Part shown: positions 35,168-44,010 of the stretch, in pieces | How the letters are laid out: each line of letters opens with the position of its first letter | Numbering within the stretch: position 1 is the stretch's first letter | Assembly (NCBI GenBank): GCA_029254745.1 | Contig: JAQWWZ010000012.1 | Location: forward strand, 1-59,975 | DNA length: 59,975 nucleotides | Reading direction: 5' to 3' | Origin: Opitutales bacterium | Lineage (GTDB): Bacteria; Verrucomicrobiota; Verrucomicrobiia; Opitutales; Seribacteraceae | The notes under the pieces: generated by a model | What the model was told of the DNA's origin: nothing | Seen by the model: the letters and a program-made list of their open reading frames with translations, nothing else | Databases searched by the model: none | Translations under genes and position numbers: made by a program

Positions 35168-36349
35168 TTAGTTTGGGAACATTACATCATTCAATGAACT
35201 GATCAAATGCGATGAAGCATTGGTAAGTTTATCCTCTAGGGTTACCCCTAGCTTACCAAATTCATAAATTTCTAAACTTGCATATTCTTTTTCACATATC
35301 TTCTTGGTTTCCTCTTCGACAGACCCGGCAAATACATAAGTTTTTTTTCCAGCTTGGTGGGCTTTCCTTATCAACTCAAAGGGTGCTTTCCCTTGCATCG
35401 AGGTTTTATCAAATCGACCCTCGCCCGTAATCAAAATATCACATCTTCTTATTTTGCTAGGTATATCGCACCAGGAACTAATTAGATCAAAGCCAGGAAC
35501 AAAATTCACTTTATAGGCAAGGCCAAGGCCAAAGCCTATTCCACCTGCTGCCCCACTCCCCTCCGCCTTGGCAGACACTGCAACATCCGAAAACATTGTA
35601 CCCATTAGAGCTAGCATTTCTTCCATCTTTTTTTCCAAACAATCTCGAGCATCAGAATCAAGCCCTTTTTGTTTTCCAAATTGATGGGTTGCTCCCATCG
35701 GTCCAAGTAAAGGGTTGCGCACATCACAGGCAATGGTCAGGGGGGGTAATGAGACCATACATCCTGCTTGGATTTTGGATACTGAGGACCATGTTTCAGG
35801 TGAAGGAAAAGAGATTGAATGCCCTGTCGAATCTATAAATTCGAAACCCAAACTTTTTAATGCACCCACTCCCATATCATTGGTAGAACTACCCCCAATA
35901 CCTAAGAGAATTGCATCAAGTTTCAGGCTGGCACAAAAGGCCAAGACTTCACCCACTCCTTTTGAACTAGTCTTCCAAGCATTTCTTTCTTCTACCTTTA
36001 AGTCGGCAAGCCCAACAATACTTGCCATCTCTATGATCCCAATTTTCCCTTCGTCTGGAAGTTTTAAGAAATCCTTAGCCAAAACAGAAAGATTGCTGAG
36101 TTTACACACCCCAATTTGTACTTCTTTCTTTTTTCCCAATGAATCAGAAGCATAAAAGGGTATAAATTCACCTTTTACTTCAGTCGTAAGAATCTGCACA
36201 AACCCCTCTCCTCCATCTGATAAAGGAACAATATCCACAGCATACTGCCCTACCCTAGACTCAAGGGTATCTTGGGTAAGCTTACAGAGCTCACTAGCGG
36301 CAAGGGAATCCTTGCACTTATCAAATGCAGCAAGGACTTTTTGGGTCAC
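35168..36349 (-). CDS. glxK: Glycerate kinase (GK-I family)
   Basis: The 393-residue enzyme phosphorylates D-glycerate, feeding glyoxylate or serine breakdown into glycolysis. The family motifs are N-terminal AAFDKCKDSLAA, DIVPLSDGGEGF, LGIGGSSTNDMGVGALKSLGF, GSGAAGGIGFGL and DILITGEGRFDKTSMQGKAP. All are intact. The start is GTG at 36349, 6 bp after the RNase E/G stop, so it is probably cotranscribed. Whether it makes 2- or 3-phosphoglycerate cannot be read from sequence; I assume 2-phosphoglycerate, as for GlxK. Confidence 0.94.
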   Translation of the reverse strand: MTQKVLAAFDKCKDSLAASELCKLTQDTLESRVGQYAVDIVPLSDGGEGFVQILTTEVKGEFIPFYASDSLGKKKEVQIGVCKLSNLSVLAKDFLKLPDEGKIGIIEMASIVGLADLKVEERNAWKTSSKGVGEVLAFCASLKLDAILLGIGGSSTNDMGVGALKSLGFEFIDSTGHSISFPSPETWSSVSKIQAGCMVSLPPLTIACDVRNPLLGPMGATHQFGKQKGLDSDARDCLEKKMEEMLALMGTMFSDVAVSAKAEGSGAAGGIGFGLGLAYKVNFVPGFDLISSWCDIPSKIRRCDILITGEGRFDKTSMQGKAPFELIRKAHQAGKKTYVFAGSVEEETKKICEKEYASLEIYEFGKLGVTLEDKLTNASSHLISSLNDVMFPN

Positions 36350-36355
36350 ATCTCG

Positions 36356-38140
36356 TTACTTTACTTCTTCGCCAGTAGTCTCATCGACCACCTTAAAATT
36401 TTCAACATGGTAGGTTTCAGCAGCTTCAAAAGTGAGGCTTAAATTATAATTACGCTGCATTCGCTCAATCAGTTTAGAATCAGGTCCACGCAGACGCCTC
36501 AGGTTGCCAGGGTGTAGAAAAACTTTGAGTTTAAGCTCCGCACTGGCTGGTTCGACTAATTTAGAGCGACTGATCGCGTTACTAATTTTTCGCTGAATTT
36601 CAATACTCACAGCCCGTGGTGACTTTACAATCCCCCTGCCCTTGCAATATGGGCAGGCATCATAAATACCACTCGAATTACTTTCGTCATGTCGCTGACG
36701 AGTAATTTGCATAATTCCAAGCTGAGAGATGGGCAAGATATTGTGCTTGGATTTATCATCCGCCATAGAGGCTTTCATTCGTTGGTGGACCTTTCTTTGG
36801 TCCCCCTTGTTTTTCATATCAATGAAGTCAACGATGACCAACCCACCAAGATTTCTCAGTCGCATCTGTCGAGCAACTTCCATCGCTGCTTCTATATTTG
36901 CTTGTAGAATAAAATTCTTACCATCCTTCCGGTCTCCTTTGTGACTACCAGTGTTCACATCAATAGAAACGAGCGCTTCCGTTTCTTCCATGACAATTTC
37001 TCCACCAGAGGGGAGAAGAACTCGACGCATAAAAGTTTGTTCTATTTGCCGCTCTACATTAAACCGTTCGAAAATTGGAATCTCTTCGTCAAAATGAGTA
37101 ACCTTTGATTTTGATTTAGGAGAAATACGCTGAATTGTTTCAATCAGTCGGTTGTAATCTTCCTTTTTATCAACCTGTACCCGGTCAACATCATCGGTCA
37201 AGAAATCACGAGCGGTGAGACCAATTAAATCTGGCTCTTCATACAAAAACGCCGGACTGTCCTGAGACTTCATTTTGGCCTCAATTTCATCCCATTGTTT
37301 CTTTAAAAGATTTAAATCACGATCAAAAAAACGTTCCGGCTTATTTTGCCCAGCCGTTCTTATAATCACTCCCATACCTTCCCTGAGGGAAAGATTACCA
37401 ATAATTCTTTTTAATCGAGACCTTTCAGATTTATCCTCAATTTTCCTAGATATTCCACATTGACCAGCGTAAGGCATTAAAACCAAAAATCTACCAGGAA
37501 GAGATAGATTTGTGGTTGTCCTTGGACCTTTACTTCCAATTTGTGCTTTCGTAATTTGCACCACAATTTCAGAGCCAATCGGAAAAGCTTTTGGAATATC
37601 CTTGATGGACTTAATTTCATTCTTTTCCGAAGATTTCTTTTTATTTTCGCGGACTATCTCAATCGATGGGTCATTGTTAGCCCCTGGTAGCATGTCCCAA
37701 TAATGTAAGAACGCATTTTTCTCTAAACCAATGTCAACAAAAGCAGCCTTTAAACCAGGCTCAAGATTTTGTACTTTTCCTTTGAAAATTGCTCCGACCA
37801 TGCGATCTTCATCAAGTCTTTCGACATCAAACCCCTGCAGAATACCATTCTCAATTCTGGCTACCCGCCTTTCCAAGGCTTCAGTGTTGATAATTAACTC
37901 TTTGTAATCCTTATTCGCTTCGCGGCGAAAGAATGCCATAATTCTCTCGCGGATAGGTCGGCTTTTGGCACGCTCCAAGGCACCATCCCGTAACTCTCTC
38001 TTATCAATTAAGATCGGGGCTGGCTCGTTTGGAGATGAGCTTAAATCATTATCTGAATTAGGATTTTTTGGTTTCCCATTCGAAGAATGATTTCTTCTGT
38101 TTTTAGAATAATTGGAACGACGCTTGGTATTTCTGGCCAT
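36356..38140 (-). CDS. rng: Ribonuclease E/G family endoribonuclease
   Basis: This 594-residue RNase cuts single-stranded AU-rich RNA and matures rRNA/mRNA. After a basic Asn/Lys/Arg-rich N-terminus (1-40) comes an S1 domain ([32 protein letters not shown], with a 45-residue insert). The catalytic core has [12 protein letters not shown] and VIVDFIDM (the two metal-binding Asp regions) and the Zn-link CPYCKGRG. There is no long C-terminal degradosome scaffold, so it is closer to RNase G or short RNase E. The ATG at 38140 is chosen; an open frame upstream to 38167 looks non-coding. Confidence 0.93.
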   Translation of the reverse strand: MARNTKRRSNYSKNRRNHSSNGKPKNPNSDNDLSSSPNEPAPILIDKRELRDGALERAKSRPIRERIMAFFRREANKDYKELIINTEALERRVARIENGILQGFDVERLDEDRMVGAIFKGKVQNLEPGLKAAFVDIGLEKNAFLHYWDMLPGANNDPSIEIVRENKKKSSEKNEIKSIKDIPKAFPIGSEIVVQITKAQIGSKGPRTTTNLSLPGRFLVLMPYAGQCGISRKIEDKSERSRLKRIIGNLSLREGMGVIIRTAGQNKPERFFDRDLNLLKKQWDEIEAKMKSQDSPAFLYEEPDLIGLTARDFLTDDVDRVQVDKKEDYNRLIETIQRISPKSKSKVTHFDEEIPIFERFNVERQIEQTFMRRVLLPSGGEIVMEETEALVSIDVNTGSHKGDRKDGKNFILQANIEAAMEVARQMRLRNLGGLVIVDFIDMKNKGDQRKVHQRMKASMADDKSKHNILPISQLGIMQITRQRHDESNSSGIYDACPYCKGRGIVKSPRAVSIEIQRKISNAISRSKLVEPASAELKLKVFLHPGNLRRLRGPDSKLIERMQRNYNLSLTFEAAETYHVENFKVVDETTGEEVK

Positions 38141-38209
38141 AATTTGCAGGGATGCGTAACCCAACATCGATAGGTGATTGGAGAGAAAAATTCATTGGCA
38201 AAAACCAAA

Positions 38210-39490
38210 TCATCTAAACTCCTTTCGATATCGATAAACGCTCTGCACCACTCCTAACATCATAAAACAAGTTACGAGGAAGGAACCACCATAGCTCAAG
38301 AAAGGAAGCGGTAAGCCTGTAATCGGAGTTATTCCGATTGTCATTCCGATGTTGACGAACATATGAGTCATCAACAGGACGGAAACACCGACCGCGATCA
38401 TTGATCCAAAACGATCAGATGCTTTGGCTGCAACTTTAATGCATCCGAAGATAATCAAACTAAACGCTAATATAGCCAGCAAGCTCCCCCACAGTCCAGA
38501 CTCTTCAGCGAGGACTGCGAAAATGAAATCATTGTGGGCAACTGCCGTTGGCAGATACCCGAGCTTTGCTTGCATTCCGTCTCCTAACCCTTTGCCTGTG
38601 ACTCCACCGGTGGCGACGGCAATAAGAGCTTGAATGCGGTTCCAATTAGCTCCAATTCCGTGGGGGTCCTCTACCTCTGGTGCGATAAAGGTAAGAATGC
38701 GTTTACGTTGATAATCCTTGAGTGGTACGAGAGACGTTTCCTCATAGGCAACAATTGCCTCCGAGGGACGTGGATTCTCAGATTTATATTGATAGTAACG
38801 AAAGACGTCCCACCCGAGCACACCCATCAAGACCACAAATAAAGCAAATGTGGCAATGAAAAACCGTGTTGGTATGCGGGCGACGTACAAAAGAGAAAAG
38901 GCGATGGGTGGAAAGACCAATGTTGATCCTAAATCAGGTTGCAAAAAAATCAAGAACATTGGACAGCAGAAACAGAAAGCGACTTTTCCAATTCCACTCA
39001 ATGAATCCCGCATACCTCCAATTCTGGATCTAGATAAAATGCTGGCTCCCATTACCAAGGTAGCCCATTTTGCTATTTCAGATGGCTGTATCTTAAAGAA
39101 GCCGAAATCAATCCAACGACTCGCACCGTAAAGAACAGGCCCGCCAAACACAAGTAAGAGTGCGATGAGGGACAGTGCATAGAGAAAGTGCGCGTACCGC
39201 ATCCACAGGTGATAATCAATCAGGGAAAATAACAAATAAGCACCAAAGCCCAGTGCACACCAAATCAACTGCATCTTCCATTGCTCACCCCCAGTGTAAG
39301 CCTGTGCCGAGCGAATAAATAAAACACTCATTATACTCAGACCAATAAGGCAAAACGGGGTAACCCAATCAGTACGGATTTCTTCACCGAGGAGGTCATC
39401 CGATGTTTGCCTACTTTTTTTAATACTTTCCACCGAAGTAAAATGGTTACAAATTAATTTTTGAGAAAAGCCAAGGTTATATCTACCCAT
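38210..39490 (-). CDS. rodA: Rod-shape-determining glycosyltransferase RodA (SEDS family)
   Basis: The 426-residue protein has about ten transmembrane helices and polymerises peptidoglycan glycan strands during elongation. SEDS motifs seen include GASRWIDFGFFKIQPSEIAKWATL, LQPDLGSTLVF, NDFIFAVLAEESGLWG and the C-terminal TGLPLPFLSYGGS. The ATG at 39490 overlaps the upstream gene by 37 bp; a GTG at 39433 would give a more ordinary N-terminus, and I cannot decide. No mreB/mreC/mrdA genes are nearby. Confidence 0.93.
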   Translation of the reverse strand: MGRYNLGFSQKLICNHFTSVESIKKSRQTSDDLLGEEIRTDWVTPFCLIGLSIMSVLFIRSAQAYTGGEQWKMQLIWCALGFGAYLLFSLIDYHLWMRYAHFLYALSLIALLLVFGGPVLYGASRWIDFGFFKIQPSEIAKWATLVMGASILSRSRIGGMRDSLSGIGKVAFCFCCPMFLIFLQPDLGSTLVFPPIAFSLLYVARIPTRFFIATFALFVVLMGVLGWDVFRYYQYKSENPRPSEAIVAYEETSLVPLKDYQRKRILTFIAPEVEDPHGIGANWNRIQALIAVATGGVTGKGLGDGMQAKLGYLPTAVAHNDFIFAVLAEESGLWGSLLAILAFSLIIFGCIKVAAKASDRFGSMIAVGVSVLLMTHMFVNIGMTIGITPITGLPLPFLSYGGSFLVTCFMMLGVVQSVYRYRKEFR

Positions 39491-39750
39491 TCCTCGTCAA
39501 GATCTTTTACAGTTTGGATTGGCTTCCCCGCTCGTGCATACCAGTACGCGGCATTTCCTTGATCTCCCTCTACTCGATGCAAATAGGCATGTATCCAAGA
39601 CCCGCTTGGAGTGGAGTCATCCTGTGCAATATTGTGTGCCTTCTCCCAATTCCCTTTTTTAGACCACCAAAGAGCTTGTAGGCAGGCTGACCACTCAGTT
39701 TGCGGACATTCCCGGTTAAGTGTCGAATTAATAAACTGTTCAATAGTCAT
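39454..39750 (-). CDS. Small conserved Trp-rich protein of unknown function
   Basis: The 98-residue soluble protein has the strongly patterned sequence ACLQALWWSKKGNWEKAHNIAQ, GSWIHAYLHRVEGDQGNAAYWYARAG and LDEEWVDITLAFL. From memory this pattern recurs widely in Bacteroidetes and Verrucomicrobia, but no role is known to me. The Trp/His spacing is typical of a compact helical protein. It is 15 bp downstream of the methyltransferase gene and overlaps rodA's first codons, so it is likely cotranscribed with both. Confidence 0.8.
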   Translation of the reverse strand: MTIEQFINSTLNRECPQTEWSACLQALWWSKKGNWEKAHNIAQDDSTPSGSWIHAYLHRVEGDQGNAAYWYARAGKPIQTVKDLDEEWVDITLAFLKN

Positions 39751-39765
39751 CGAATCAACAAACTG

Positions 39766-40500
39766 TCAATGCACACGAAGCCACCTTGTACCTAAAGAAA
39801 CAGAAAATTGAAACTTCCTACGATGCTCACGAATCACAAAAGGTAAATCCTTACGCTCTTCCAAAATAAAATTGGGACTGAGTAATTCCTTTAATTTTTG
39901 CTCTGAATCACCGGAGCCTAGCCAGTTTTTAGAGGGAGTGAATTCCTCCAGCCATGTAAAAGGGGTTGCTAATAGTAACTGGCCGCCTTCTTTCACTAAT
40001 CCAGGTAACCGATCAAGGAAAAGCAGAGGGTCTGGCAATCTGCAAATTAAATTGGCTGCGTGGACAAGATCAAATGAGCCTAGGTTTTGGGGTAAATCGC
40101 AAGCATCTCCTACTTCAAACTCCACCTCACCTGGCCCAGGATCAATTTGAGCGACTCCGTCAGCATAATGCCCCCCCTCTACCGGAAACCTATAAGCCAT
40201 GGAACCTCGGTTCTTTAAACTATTAGCTGCATCAATAAAAGATTTTGAATAATCAATTCCCAAAACCCTTTGGCATATTTTGCTTAGCTCAAATGAAGAT
40301 CCACCTACTGCACATCCCATGTCAAGTGCACAGGAATCCTCAGGTAATTTAGCATGGTCAACCAGTTCTTCAATGGTTCGCCTCGGAAACTGCAGACCAT
40401 TTTGGGGCCCAAAATCCCAAGGCATAACATCTATATCGGGCCCGTAATGAAAGAGTAAATACTCTCCTAACAACTTATCATCTTCGTATGGATTATTCAT
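39766..40500 (-). CDS. Putative 4-mercaptohistidine N1-methyltransferase (OvoA C-terminal type)
   Basis: The 244-residue protein is a Rossmann-fold SAM methyltransferase. SAM motif I ALDMGCAVGGSSFEL is at residues 58-72; motif II-like GIDYSKSFIDAA and FDLVHAANLICRLPDP follow. The N-terminus (YEDDKLLGEYLLFHYG...LQFPRRT) matches the free-standing relatives of the C-terminal domain of OvoA, which methylates 5-thiohistidine to ovothiol A. The partner sulfoxide synthase domain is not in the window. The assignment rests on motif memory. Neighbours are xylB and the Trp-rich gene. Confidence 0.72.
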   Translation of the reverse strand: MNNPYEDDKLLGEYLLFHYGPDIDVMPWDFGPQNGLQFPRRTIEELVDHAKLPEDSCALDMGCAVGGSSFELSKICQRVLGIDYSKSFIDAANSLKNRGSMAYRFPVEGGHYADGVAQIDPGPGEVEFEVGDACDLPQNLGSFDLVHAANLICRLPDPLLFLDRLPGLVKEGGQLLLATPFTWLEEFTPSKNWLGSGDSEQKLKELLSPNFILEERKDLPFVIREHRRKFQFSVSLGTRWLRVH

Positions 40501-40515
40501 GTGTAAAAATTACTC

Positions 40516-42030
40516 TTAGCTCAAAGCTGATATTTCACTAAATGTTTCCTTTAGTTTGGGATAAAGCCCTTGATACACAGCGTAGTGTTTACGATATTTA
40601 TCCACTTCAACGCTTGGCTGAATTTTTTCCGTTGTCTGAATCCATGCTGCGGAAGCAGAGGTAACATCTTCAAACTGCCCCACTCCTACCGAAGCCAGTA
40701 ATGCTGCACCATAAGCTGCTCCTTCCCGAGCATTGACCATTGAGCACGGTGCATTGAATATGTCAGCCAACATTTGCTTCCAGAGACTTGATTTCGTCCC
40801 TCCCCCTGAAAGTTGTACCTCGTCTGGATTAATACCTAACTTCTTCATTAGCTCAAGAGAGTCATTCAGCCCATAAGATACCCCCTCCAAAACTGAACGA
40901 GACAAGTGCTCTTTTTGATGCCTGAGAGTGAGTCCAATAAAGCAACCCTTTGCATAAGGGTCAGCATAAGGGGTTCGCTCGCCAGATAAGTAAGGTAAGA
41001 AAAACAAACCTTCTGAACCAGCGTCTACACTTTCGGCGTTGCGAGTTAAAATTTCATAGGCATCTCCTTGGCCATCTTTTTCAAGCTTTGCCTCAAGATC
41101 ACCAAGCGTATTTTTATACCACTGAAAAGAACCAGCAGCTGATAACATAACACCCATTACATGCCATTTCCCCGGTACCGCATGGCAAAAGGCATGTAAC
41201 TTGCCCTCCGGTTCAACCCGATATTCATCACTTTGAGCAAAAACAACCCCACTTGTGCCAAGGGTAACAGAAACTTTCCCTTCCTCAACAATAGCACTTC
41301 CAACCGCTTGAGCCGCGCAATCCCCACCCCCAGCAGCAACAGGTGTGCCTTCGAGTAATCCTGTTGCTTCCGCACCACTCGATGAGATTTTAGAAGACAT
41401 TTCAGTTGATTCCGTGACTGTAGGTAACCATGAAGGATCCCAGCCCAAAACATGAAGTATTTCGTCCGACCACTTTCTTTCTCCAACATTGAGTAAGGAT
41501 GTACCGGATGCGTCAGAAACATCGCTGAAAAATTCTCCGGTCAGCCTGTAACGAATATAATCTTTAGGAAGAAGTATCTTTGATACCTTGTTGAAAATAT
41601 CAGGTTCATTTTTTTGCATCCATTTAATTTTAGGTGCGGTAAAACCGGCTAAAACTGGATTTCCTGTGATTTCCAACACCTTTTCAGCCCCGACCAATGA
41701 AGTGATCTCGTTGCACTCCTCATGAGACCTCTGGTCATTCCACATAATACATGGCCGAAGTACTTCTCCGGATGCATCAAGGGCAACCATTCCATGCATT
41801 TGTCCGGTCAAGCCAATCGCAGCAATACTCCCTGGATCAATACCTTTAAGAAGGTCAACAATCGCATGCTTGGTCGCTTGCCACCAAACTTCAGGATCTG
41901 CTTCTGCCCACAAGGGACGAGGCGTTTGAAAAGGGTATTCAGGAGAGCTGACCTTAAGCACCTCTCCCGTTTTGGATACCAACAATGCTTTGACCGAAGA
42001 AGTTCCTATGTCCAATCCAATAATGTTCAT
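40516..42030 (-). CDS. xylB: Xylulokinase
   Basis: The 504-residue FGGY-family kinase phosphorylates D-xylulose to xylulose 5-phosphate for the pentose phosphate pathway. The N-terminal DIGTSSVKALLV (phosphate loop), TGQMHGMVALD, PCIMWNDQRS, the catalytic Asp in VAAGGGDCAAQAVG, and the second signature around LSGGGTKSSLWKQML are intact. The length is typical. It lies downstream of the sugar ABC importer on the same strand, but 900 bp and an opposite-strand gene separate them. D-xylulose could arise from xylose, xylitol or arabitol. Confidence 0.93.
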   Translation of the reverse strand: MNIIGLDIGTSSVKALLVSKTGEVLKVSSPEYPFQTPRPLWAEADPEVWWQATKHAIVDLLKGIDPGSIAAIGLTGQMHGMVALDASGEVLRPCIMWNDQRSHEECNEITSLVGAEKVLEITGNPVLAGFTAPKIKWMQKNEPDIFNKVSKILLPKDYIRYRLTGEFFSDVSDASGTSLLNVGERKWSDEILHVLGWDPSWLPTVTESTEMSSKISSSGAEATGLLEGTPVAAGGGDCAAQAVGSAIVEEGKVSVTLGTSGVVFAQSDEYRVEPEGKLHAFCHAVPGKWHVMGVMLSAAGSFQWYKNTLGDLEAKLEKDGQGDAYEILTRNAESVDAGSEGLFFLPYLSGERTPYADPYAKGCFIGLTLRHQKEHLSRSVLEGVSYGLNDSLELMKKLGINPDEVQLSGGGTKSSLWKQMLADIFNAPCSMVNAREGAAYGAALLASVGVGQFEDVTSASAAWIQTTEKIQPSVEVDKYRKHYAVYQGLYPKLKETFSEISALS

Positions 42031-42648
42031 CTTATTTTGCTAAGATTTTTACCCAGCACTTGGCAACGACAATGCGGAATAGAGACATTATTCTAGAATA
42101 TTTAAAATCATTCATTCAAAAATTATATTGATATTTCACCCAATCTGAGGAGATAAGATACTGCTTTCTCAAACTCCTAGCATTTAAGTAATCTAAAGTC
42201 ATACCGTAAGCCCCCCCTTTCTGGTGCCGTAGATAAATCGATCAATTTAGGTGTCGAACCCTGAATATTTGCACGAGAAAAGCCACCTTGAATATCAAAC
42301 AAAGCAAGCCTGCATCAAACTTCTTAACCTTCTCAAAAAGTAGTGTGATCGGACTAAAACCATTGAGCAGTTTTCCAATAAAGTTCATGGTGAATCAATT
42401 TACACTTTCATTAGTTACTCCTGATTTTCATCAAAACAAGCCATCCCAACTTCTTGCACCCCTAACAATATACCCATGGATCCTCCCAATGATTAGCAGG
42501 CAGAGTATATGGTATAACCTAGCGTGTGATGAGCCAGCTTGTAAAAAATCTATTTCGATTTTTGCGAGCCCTTGATACAGATTATGGGTTCTCGTAGAAA
42601 AAATTTAAAAGAATAAGACAAATATAAAAAGCAAGCCACTTATTACCA
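42031..42648. other. 618-bp intergenic stretch with a possible gene remnant
   Basis: There is no intact gene. The minus strand shows protein-like frames described separately (42116-42388). The rest holds upstream sequence of xylB and of the SelW-like gene. I see no terminator or riboswitch I can defend. Confidence 0.5.
42116..42388 (-). pseudogene. Possible frameshifted gene remnant
   Basis: On the minus strand a frame opens with ATG at 42388 (MNFIGKLLNGFSPITLLFEK). After a frame change near 42300 it continues with a protein-like stretch (FDIQGGFSRANIQGSTPKLI, then AYGMTLDYLNARSLRKQYLI) to TGA at 42116-42118. Each half looks coding, and neither is complete alone. No family was recognised. 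It could equally be chance open frames in non-coding DNA. Confidence 0.3.
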
Positions 42649-42933
42649 ATGAATCAAAATCGAATTAGAATTGAATACTGCACTGGATGTCGTTGGTTAT
42701 TACGATCGGCATGGACAGCACAGGAATTGCTCACCACTTTTCAAAATGAATTGTTCGAGGTAAGCTTACAGCCTAAAATTGAGCAAGCGGGCCACTTCCA
42801 AGTTCATTGTAATGGAACATTGATTTGGTGCCGAAAAAAAGAAGAAGGTTTTCCAGAAATGAAAGAGATAAAGCAGAGGATACGCGATTTGGTAGACCCA
42901 AAAAAAGATTTAGGTCACTCAGAAAAAAAATAA
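42649..42933 (+). CDS. SelW/SelT/SelH-family (Rdx) thioredoxin-like protein
   Basis: The 94-residue protein has the Rdx-type thioredoxin fold. The redox motif is CTGC at residues 11-14 within RIEYCTGCRWLLRSAW, a Cys version of the selenoprotein W CxxU site. The family end (HFQVHCNGTLIWCRKKEEGFPEMKEIKQRIRDLV) is clear. Its role may be thiol redox or glutathione-linked; the physiological partner is unknown. It stands alone on the plus strand between xylB and the sugar importer. Confidence 0.88.
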   Translation: MNQNRIRIEYCTGCRWLLRSAWTAQELLTTFQNELFEVSLQPKIEQAGHFQVHCNGTLIWCRKKEEGFPEMKEIKQRIRDLVDPKKDLGHSEKK

Positions 42934-42947
42934 GGGAACAGAAACAT

Positions 42948-44006
42948 CTATTCCGGATTCTCTACCGTCTTTGACTTTCCACTTAATTCTGCAGCCAGTT
43001 TCTCACTTGCGGCAACCTGCCGTTCAGCCATTTTCTTTTTTAGCATTTCATCCCCAATCACACCCAGCAAGATCACCAAGCCAAGGATTCCAAATTCCAA
43101 GTGAGTTGAAATCCCAACCATATTAATTGAATTGAAGATTATGCGAATGACGGCAGCTGCAATGATGACCCCCAAGACAGAGCCTTCCCCTCCTCTTAGA
43201 CTGCATCCGCCAAGAACAGCCGCTGCGATTGCAAAAAGTTCATAAAATTCGCCTGTCTGGGCCGGTTGGACTGACCCTAATTCAAAAGCAAACAAAATAC
43301 CCGCAATGCCCGCAAAGAAAGAGCATAATACATAGGCAACGATCTTCATACGATCGGTATCAATTCCGCTGTATCGGGCACCTTCCTCATTGTTGCCAAG
43401 GGCATATAAATACCGGCCCCATATGGTCTTCCGTAGAAAGATCGAACCAGCTATTGCGAGAACCACGAGAAAAAGTGCCGGAGTTGGAAGTTTGAAAAAG
43501 CCACCAATTGCTATTTGGCCACTAAAGATAAAATCAAGCATCAGAATCTGCTCCAGGTTTACAAAGCCCAGATCACCCTCGAAAGGGATAGGTCCCAAAG
43601 ACTGGTTGTCCGTTAGCCAACGGCTAAGGCTCCGATAAATTAACAGGCCACAAAGGGTGACCACAAAGGGTTGCAGCTTCGCCTTGGTAATTAACAACCC
43701 ATGAATCAATCCAATCACCACAGACATGAACAGGGTGAGCCCAATGGCAACAATCGGATCAAGGCCTTGAATTTTGGTAAAAAATGAGAGCACAACCGCA
43801 ACCAGACCAACCACCGAACCAATAGATAAATCGATTCCACCGGTTATAATCACAAAAGCAACACCGATACTCATCACTCCATATAAACTCGACCACTTGA
43901 CCGTATTTTGCATGTTGTATGCGGAAAGAAAATTAGGGTCCGCAATTGCTGTTATTAAAAATACAGTGACCAAAAGGCCGAAAATTCCATACACATTTTT
44001 CTTCAT
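42948..44006 (-). CDS. Sugar ABC transporter permease (RbsC family)
   Basis: The 352-residue inner-membrane permease has about ten predicted helices and belongs to the BPD_transp_2/RbsC family. Signature segments are GVAFVIITGGIDLSIGSVVGLVAV, VTLCGLLIYR, FFAGIAGILFAFELGSVQPAQTGEFYELFAIAAAVLGG. The cytosolic tail is longer than in RbsC and charged. It is the last gene of an SDR, binding protein, ATPase, permease run and starts 4 bp after the ATPase stop. Confidence 0.92.
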   Translation of the reverse strand: MKKNVYGIFGLLVTVFLITAIADPNFLSAYNMQNTVKWSSLYGVMSIGVAFVIITGGIDLSIGSVVGLVAVVLSFFTKIQGLDPIVAIGLTLFMSVVIGLIHGLLITKAKLQPFVVTLCGLLIYRSLSRWLTDNQSLGPIPFEGDLGFVNLEQILMLDFIFSGQIAIGGFFKLPTPALFLVVLAIAGSIFLRKTIWGRYLYALGNNEEGARYSGIDTDRMKIVAYVLCSFFAGIAGILFAFELGSVQPAQTGEFYELFAIAAAVLGGCSLRGGEGSVLGVIIAAAVIRIIFNSINMVGISTHLEFGILGLVILLGVIGDEMLKKKMAERQVAASEKLAAELSGKSKTVENPE

Positions 44007-44010
44007 AAAT

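Noticed and set aside
42649-42933. Selenoprotein W with in-frame UGA
   Set aside because: The redox position is a normal Cys codon and the frame has no internal UGA.
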